Assembly: GCA_031549525.1 (NCBI GenBank)
Contig: JAVBPQ010000064.1
Coordinates: 1 to 8,717 of the forward strand
From: WQUF01 sp031549525
Lineage (GTDB): Bacteria; Bacillota; Clostridia; Clostridiales; Clostridiaceae
DNA: 8,717 nt
Reading direction: 5' to 3'
In this document: positions 5,337 through 8,717 of the stretch, in pieces
Numbering within the stretch: the first letter of the stretch is position 1
Layout of the letters: every line of letters begins with the position of its first letter
The notes under the pieces: model-generated
What the model was told of the DNA's origin: nothing
The model's input: only the letters and a program-made list of their open reading frames with translations
Databases searched by the model: none
Made by a program: the position numbers and the translations under genes

Positions 5337-6974
5337 ATGAAAAAACTGGTTTCATTTATTATTTGTTGCATTTTATGCGCCTTAACATTTGCAGGATGTA
5401 ATGGTGCAGGTAACGCTAATTCTTCTGCAGGGGAAAAGGTATTTAGAAGGAATATTATCTCAGAACCCCGTACAATTGACCCTTCACTTAACTCAGAAGC
5501 AGCAGGAGGAGCTGTCATAGACAACTGCTTTGAAGGTCTTATGGGTTATGATAAAGAAGGGAAAAAGATAATACCTGAGGCTGCTGAAAGTTACACAGTT
5601 TCAGAGGATGGTTTGGTATATACATTTAAGCTTAGACAAGATGGAATATGGAGCAATGGGGATAAATTAGTAGCTAAGGATTTTGAATATGCCTGGAAGA
5701 GAACTTTAGACCCTACACTTGCTACAGATTATGCAAGTGAATTATTCTATATTAAAAATGCAGAAAAATATAATGCAGGAGAAGCTCAAGCTTCTGATAT
5801 AGGGATTAAAGTCATAGATGATAATACTCTAGAGGTTACTTTAGAAAAGCCAACTGCATATTTTTTAAATATCCTCACCATGTATTATGCATTCCCTATC
5901 AACCAAAAAGCTGTAGAAAACAATCCTGAGTGGGCTTTAAAAGGTGAAACGTACATATGTAATGGTCCTTATATTTTAAAGGAATGGAGACCTAAAGATA
6001 CAATAGTTTTAGAAAAAAACCCAAAATATAGAGATGCTGCAAATGTTAAAGTGGACAGGGTTGAGCTTCGTGTATTATCAGATCCAAACTCCACTCTTGC
6101 AACTTATGAAGCAGGGGATATAGATTGTGTTTTAGGGAATCTTCCTCCTGCTATGGTTCCTCAGCTTATAGCTGATAAAAAAGCAGTAGCTGCCCCATAT
6201 TTTGCTACAACATGGATAAATATAAATGTTTCTGATAATGCTATGACATATGATCCTGCTCAATCAAAAGTATTGTTAGATCCTAAGGTTAGAAAAGCAA
6301 TCAACCTTGCAATTGATAGAAATGCCCTTGTAAATAATGTTACAAAAGCAGGAGAGATCCCAGCTACAACATTAATACCTCCTGGAATAATAGGAAATGA
6401 CGGGAAAGATTTTAAAAATAAGGATTACTTTAAGCCTGAAGGGGATGTAGCTGAAGCTAAAAAACTCCTTGCTGAAGCTGGATATCCTGATGGAAGTGGT
6501 TTTCCTCCTCTAACTTATATAAATTCAAACGTAGGGGTTAACCCTGATGTTGCTCAAGCAATTCAAGCAATGCTTAAGACAAATTTAAATATCACCCTTA
6601 ACATTGAAAATATGGAATATGCAGTGCTTCTTGATAGAAGAAATATGAACAATAGACAATATACAATGGCTTACAGAAGATGGATAGGAGATTATCTTGA
6701 TCCTGCAACCTTTACAGAATTATTTACATTTGCTGGCGGAAAGAATTGGAAAAACGATAAATATGAAGAATTTTCTGATAGAGCTAAGAGTGAAACAGAT
6801 CAAGCAAAACGCTTTGAGCTTCTCCATCAAGCTGAGGATGTTTTAATGGAAGATATGCCGATCATTCCTCTATACTATCTCACAAACCCATATATGCTTA
6901 AAGATTATGTTAAAGGTTTTAATTATTCGCCTATAGGAACTTTCTATGTTAAAAATATTGATATTGTGAAATAA
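5337..6974 (+). CDS. oppA: Peptide-binding lipoprotein OppA (SBP family 5)
   Basis: Extracellular substrate-binding lipoprotein that delivers peptides to OppBCDF (545 residues, the usual size). The N-terminus MKK plus a hydrophobic core (4-19) ends in a lipobox, TFAGC, with Cys21 as the predicted lipidated residue; Phe at -3 is less common than Leu. A Ser/Gly/Asn-rich linker (22-33) follows. EPRTIDPSLNS (43-53), EGLMGYD (66-72), the SEDGLVYTFKLRQDGIWSNG stretch (89-108) and FEYAWKRTLDP (116-126) are landmarks of the family 5 solute-binding fold, and CNGPYILKEWRPKD (208-221) is typical of OppA. AAGGAGG lies 7 bases before the ATG. It is last in the operon, unlike the oppA-first order of Escherichia coli and Bacillus subtilis opp. 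The OppA-like size favours oligopeptides, but the ligand is not proven. Confidence 0.95.
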   Translation: MKKLVSFIICCILCALTFAGCNGAGNANSSAGEKVFRRNIISEPRTIDPSLNSEAAGGAVIDNCFEGLMGYDKEGKKIIPEAAESYTVSEDGLVYTFKLRQDGIWSNGDKLVAKDFEYAWKRTLDPTLATDYASELFYIKNAEKYNAGEAQASDIGIKVIDDNTLEVTLEKPTAYFLNILTMYYAFPINQKAVENNPEWALKGETYICNGPYILKEWRPKDTIVLEKNPKYRDAANVKVDRVELRVLSDPNSTLATYEAGDIDCVLGNLPPAMVPQLIADKKAVAAPYFATTWININVSDNAMTYDPAQSKVLLDPKVRKAINLAIDRNALVNNVTKAGEIPATTLIPPGIIGNDGKDFKNKDYFKPEGDVAEAKKLLAEAGYPDGSGFPPLTYINSNVGVNPDVAQAIQAMLKTNLNITLNIENMEYAVLLDRRNMNNRQYTMAYRRWIGDYLDPATFTELFTFAGGKNWKNDKYEEFSDRAKSETDQAKRFELLHQAEDVLMEDMPIIPLYYLTNPYMLKDYVKGFNYSPIGTFYVKNIDIVK

Positions 6975-6996
6975 GCTTAAAATAATAGGATTATAT

Positions 6997-7041
6997 AAAA
7001 ATATGTAGAGATTGTATCTAATAATTTCTACATATTTTTTT
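6997..7041 (+). terminator. Rho-independent terminator after oppA
   Basis: AAAAATATGTAGA (6997-7009) pairs perfectly over 13 bp with TCTACATATTTTT (7027-7039) around a 17-base loop, and seven Ts run to 7041. It starts 22 bases after the oppA stop and closes the opp operon. The run of As before the stem would act as a T-tail on the minus strand, so it may work both ways. Confidence 0.85.
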
Positions 7042-7072
7042 GATGGGAATTTTTAAAATGGATACTTAAATT

Positions 7073-7103
7073 TTGATTTTTGTGTTGTTATTTTTGTTAT
7101 AAT
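7073..7103 (+). promoter_or_regulatory. Extended -10 promoter for the left Uma2 gene
   Basis: TATAAT at 7098-7103 is perfect and preceded by TGT, giving an extended -10 element. A TTGATT (7073-7078) lies 19 bases upstream, a long spacer that an extended -10 can tolerate. It lies between the oppA terminator and the Uma2 gene, so that gene appears to be a separate unit. Confidence 0.6.
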
Positions 7104-7129
7104 AAATTAAACAGAGAGGAGGTTTTTTT

Positions 7130-7702
7130 TTGAAAGAAGCATTGAAGTATGATAATTATAAAAAAGAAATGATAGATGGTAAAATTTACTTTATGGCACC
7201 AGCACCACCACAACATTCATTTATTATATCCAAGTTACATTTAAAATTTGGGAATTACTTAGAGGAAAAGAATAAAAAATGTAAAGCTATTACAGAAGGA
7301 CTTGCTGTTTATTTAGATGATGAGGGTAGTTATGTTCAACCTGATTTATCAATTTTATGTGAAGAAAATAAATTTACTAAAAGAGGTTATGAGGGTGCTC
7401 CTGAACTGGTAGTTGAAGTTTTATCGAAAAGCACTATGGAATATGATAGAACAGATAAATTAAAAAAGTATGAAAAGTCTGGAGTTAAAGAATATTGGAT
7501 TGTAGACTTAAATAACAAATCAATTGAACAGCTTATACTGATTGATGAAAAGTATAACTTAAAACGCCTCGCAGTTTTAATGGATGAATGGGAAATAGAA
7601 AATTTAACTAAAGAGAAAAGAGAGCAATATTCAACTATAATTAAACCAGAGATATTTAATGATTTAGAAATAGATTTAAAATATGTTTTCGATGTGTTTT
7701 GA
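7130..7702 (+). CDS. Uma2/DUF820 family protein, PD-(D/E)XK nuclease fold (copy 1)
   Basis: A 190-residue member of the Uma2 (DUF820) family, which has the restriction-endonuclease-like fold and is often present in many copies per genome; its cellular role is unsettled. Visible landmarks are MAPAPPQHS (22-30), E56 in TEGLAVYLDDEG, VQPDLSILC (69-77) with Asp72, ELVVEVLSKST (92-102) with Glu96, and K110 in the DRTDKLKKYEKSGVKEYWIV block (106-125). These are the expected acidic and lysine residues of the PD-(D/E)XK site, so it looks intact. The start is TTG: AGGAGG (7117-7122) is 7 bases away and no nearby in-frame ATG has a ribosome site. A run of nine Ts (7123-7131) fills the gap and enters the start codon. 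It converges on a second Uma2 gene, with Asp72, Glu96 and Lys110 at identical numbers in both. Confidence 0.88.
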   Translation: MKEALKYDNYKKEMIDGKIYFMAPAPPQHSFIISKLHLKFGNYLEEKNKKCKAITEGLAVYLDDEGSYVQPDLSILCEENKFTKRGYEGAPELVVEVLSKSTMEYDRTDKLKKYEKSGVKEYWIVDLNNKSIEQLILIDEKYNLKRLAVLMDEWEIENLTKEKREQYSTIIKPEIFNDLEIDLKYVFDVF

Positions 7703-7743
7703 TATTCTACATCTTGCCTTGGTAAAAATTAATAAATTGATAT

Positions 7744-7777
7744 GGCAGGGTGCGAAATTTTGACCCTGCCTTTCTTT
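7744..7777 (+). terminator. Terminator between the convergent Uma2 genes
   Basis: GGCAGGGT (7744-7751) and ACCCTGCC (7763-7770) form a perfect 8-bp GC-rich stem with an 11-base loop, followed by TTTCTTT. It lies about 40 bases after the stop of the plus-strand Uma2 gene. The opposite side lacks a close T-run, so it probably works mainly on the plus strand, but it may also slow readthrough from the other gene. Confidence 0.85.
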
Positions 7778-7810
7778 GAATAATATCATCAAAAGTATCA
7801 TTAAGCAGTA

Positions 7811-7848
7811 TTTATGCTATTCAAATATATCTCTTAAATCAATCTCTA
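7811..7848. repeat. 38-bp direct repeat, copy in the 3' end of the right Uma2 gene
   Basis: This 38-base stretch matches 8394-8431 at 35 of 38 positions in the same orientation. This copy covers the last ten codons of the minus-strand Uma2 gene (LEIDLRDIFE), its TAG stop and a few bases beyond. Together the two copies flank the gene, 583 bases apart start to start. Confidence 0.9.
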
Positions 7849-8374
7849 AATTATCAAAAGTTTCAAATTTTGTGGTATAAACCTTTTTCTCTTTTTCGCT
7901 TAAACGTTCAAATTCAAATTCATCAAGCAAAACAAACATTTTTTTTGTATATTTTCCGTTTTCTAAAATACATTGAGTTAAAGAACAGTTATTATAGTCT
8001 GCAAGCCAAAACTCAGAAACTCCATGCTTTTCGTAAAGATTAAACTTTGTCTCTGTATCATGAGTTATGCTCGAAGGTGATAAAACTTCAACTATAAGCT
8101 TAGGGATTCCATGAAAGCCATTAGGTTTAATATTTTCAAGATCACAAATAACACTGACATCAGGTATAACATATGAATCCGTACCTAGATGTACATCAAT
8201 ACCATCACCATACACCTTACAAGGCTTTTTATTTTTTTTTATGTGAATATTAAAAATGGTAGTTAAGTTTACAATGATTTCTTGATGTCGAGGATTTGCT
8301 GATGGACTCATAACAAAGTATTCACTATTTATCTTTTCCTCTTTAGGGTGTTCAAAAAATAATGCTTCACTCAT
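7817..8374 (-). CDS. Uma2/DUF820 family protein, PD-(D/E)XK nuclease fold (copy 2)
   Basis: A 185-residue Uma2 family protein, a diverged paralogue of the gene it converges on. It has MSPSANPRHQ (22-31), YVIPDVSVICD (68-78) with Asp72, GIPKLIVEVLSPSS (89-102) with Glu96, and Lys110 in the HDTETKFNLYEKHGVSEFWL block (105-124), so the predicted PD-(D/E)XK residues are kept. The C-terminus DNLEIDLRDIFE matches the family tail and resembles NDLEIDLKYVFDVF of copy 1. ATG 8374 is backed by AAGGAGGGG about 7 bases upstream. Immediately upstream lies a stub of another Uma2 tail, so this gene probably once stood in a tandem array. No partner resembling an antitoxin or methylase is beside it. Function, DNA cleavage included, is not established from the sequence. 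Confidence 0.88.
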   Translation of the reverse strand: MSEALFFEHPKEEKINSEYFVMSPSANPRHQEIIVNLTTIFNIHIKKNKKPCKVYGDGIDVHLGTDSYVIPDVSVICDLENIKPNGFHGIPKLIVEVLSPSSITHDTETKFNLYEKHGVSEFWLADYNNCSLTQCILENGKYTKKMFVLLDEFEFERLSEKEKKVYTTKFETFDNLEIDLRDIFE

Positions 8375-8393
8375 TTTGACCCCTCCTTATAAG

Positions 8394-8431
8394 TTTATGA
8401 TATTCAAATATATCCCTTAAATCAAGCTCTA
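8394..8431. repeat. 38-bp direct repeat, copy upstream of the right Uma2 gene
   Basis: The partner of 7811-7848, with three mismatches. One changes the TAG stop of the gene copy into TAT here. This copy lies just upstream of the Shine-Dalgarno of the minus-strand Uma2 gene. Confidence 0.9.
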
Positions 8432-8432
8432 T
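8403..8432 (-). pseudogene. Remnant C-terminal tail of a lost Uma2 paralogue
   Basis: On the minus strand the bases before the right Uma2 gene read IELDLRDIFE, against LEIDLRDIFE at the end of that gene. The frame opens only seven codons earlier, after a TAA at 8453-8451. It lacks the stop at the usual place, continuing YHKLIRRGQNE to a TGA that overlaps the start of the intact gene. No other part of a Uma2 gene is found further upstream. The best reading is the stub of a tandem copy whose body was deleted; a small duplication of the intact gene's own 3' end is the alternative. Confidence 0.7.
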
Positions 8433-8717
8433 TTGTTGATTTTTACAGGCTTACCCTTTATATAAATATTGTCAATTTTATTTATATCAACTGGTACTCA
8501 GAGGTTTAAAAAAATTCTTTCTAATACTATAGTTATTAGACACAATAAAGTATAAAAAAATTTCACGTTTAAAATAATATTTTAATAAATGCTGTCAACA
8601 AATGATATAAGAGAAGAACAACGTATAACTGAAATTAAATAAGAGCCAATATTTTTTAAATAAGGATTTTTTATGTCTTTTAATGTTGACAATATTACTC
8701 TGATTTGATAGTATGAA
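8432..8717. other. Gene-free right end
   Basis: No credible reading frame is seen on either strand in these ~285 AT-rich bases. They hold candidate promoters facing outward both ways: a strong one to the right at 8686-8714 and a weaker one to the left with TTGACA (8598-8593) and TATTTT (8576-8571) 16 bases apart. A further TTGACA on the minus strand (8475-8470) has no convincing -10, so the promoter of the right Uma2 gene is not settled. Confidence 0.6.
8686..8714 (+). promoter_or_regulatory. Near-consensus promoter pointing out of the window
   Basis: A perfect TTGACA (8686-8691), exactly 17 bases, then TAGTAT (8709-8714) preceded by TGA as an extended -10. It would start transcription just past the right edge, so an unseen plus-strand gene probably lies there. 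Confidence 0.6.

Noticed and set aside
5201..5524. Minus-strand frame of 107 codons across the oppF-oppA junction
   Set aside because: It overlaps two certain genes, has no ribosome site and resembles no family I know; it is a shadow frame.
7130..8374. Uma2 pair as a toxin-antitoxin or restriction-modification system
   Set aside because: Both genes belong to the same family, are convergent and separately transcribed, and no methylase or antitoxin-like partner is present.
8593..8691. TGTCAACA and TGTTGACA as terminal inverted repeats of a small mobile element
   Set aside because: Only 8 bases match, no target duplication is visible, and both are explained as -35 boxes of outward-facing promoters.

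Overview
The window is AT-rich, with strong GGAGG-type ribosome binding sites, T-tailed hairpin terminators and a CodY-like box. This points to a low-GC Firmicute, most likely a member of the Clostridia (inference; no marker gene or rRNA is present).

Left region (1-1257, all minus strand). A GNAT acetyltransferase gene is followed by the first ~22 codons of a Nudix hydrolase gene. That gene is cut off by a mobile element carrying IscB, the RNA-guided nuclease family ancestral to Cas9. Only the first 92 codons of iscB are in the window (PLMP segment and RuvC-I motif). The ~290 bases before it fold as an omega (HEARO) RNA, with a pseudoknot, several hairpins and two GAAA tetraloops. The presumed guide is the last ~20 bases of the interrupted Nudix gene. 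The locus therefore appears to show a guide RNA programmed by its own insertion site. The Nudix start also carries a 13-bp tandem duplication that shifts the start next to the Shine-Dalgarno out of frame.

Central region (1258-7041, plus strand). A divergent intergenic region holds candidate promoters both ways and a CodY-like palindrome. It precedes a complete peptide ABC transporter operon in the order oppB-oppC-oppD-oppF-oppA: two permeases, two ATPases each with a C-terminal four-cysteine motif, and a lipoprotein binding protein. A small hairpin separates oppF from oppA, and a strong terminator follows oppA.

Right region (7042-8717). Two Uma2/DUF820 family (PD-(D/E)XK fold) genes converge on a shared terminator. 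The left one starts with TTG and has a nine-T run between its Shine-Dalgarno and start codon. The right one is flanked by a 38-bp imperfect direct repeat. The outer copy encodes the C-terminal tail of a further Uma2 paralogue, so a tandem gene copy appears to have been lost. The last ~285 bases hold no gene, but a near-consensus promoter there points out of the window.
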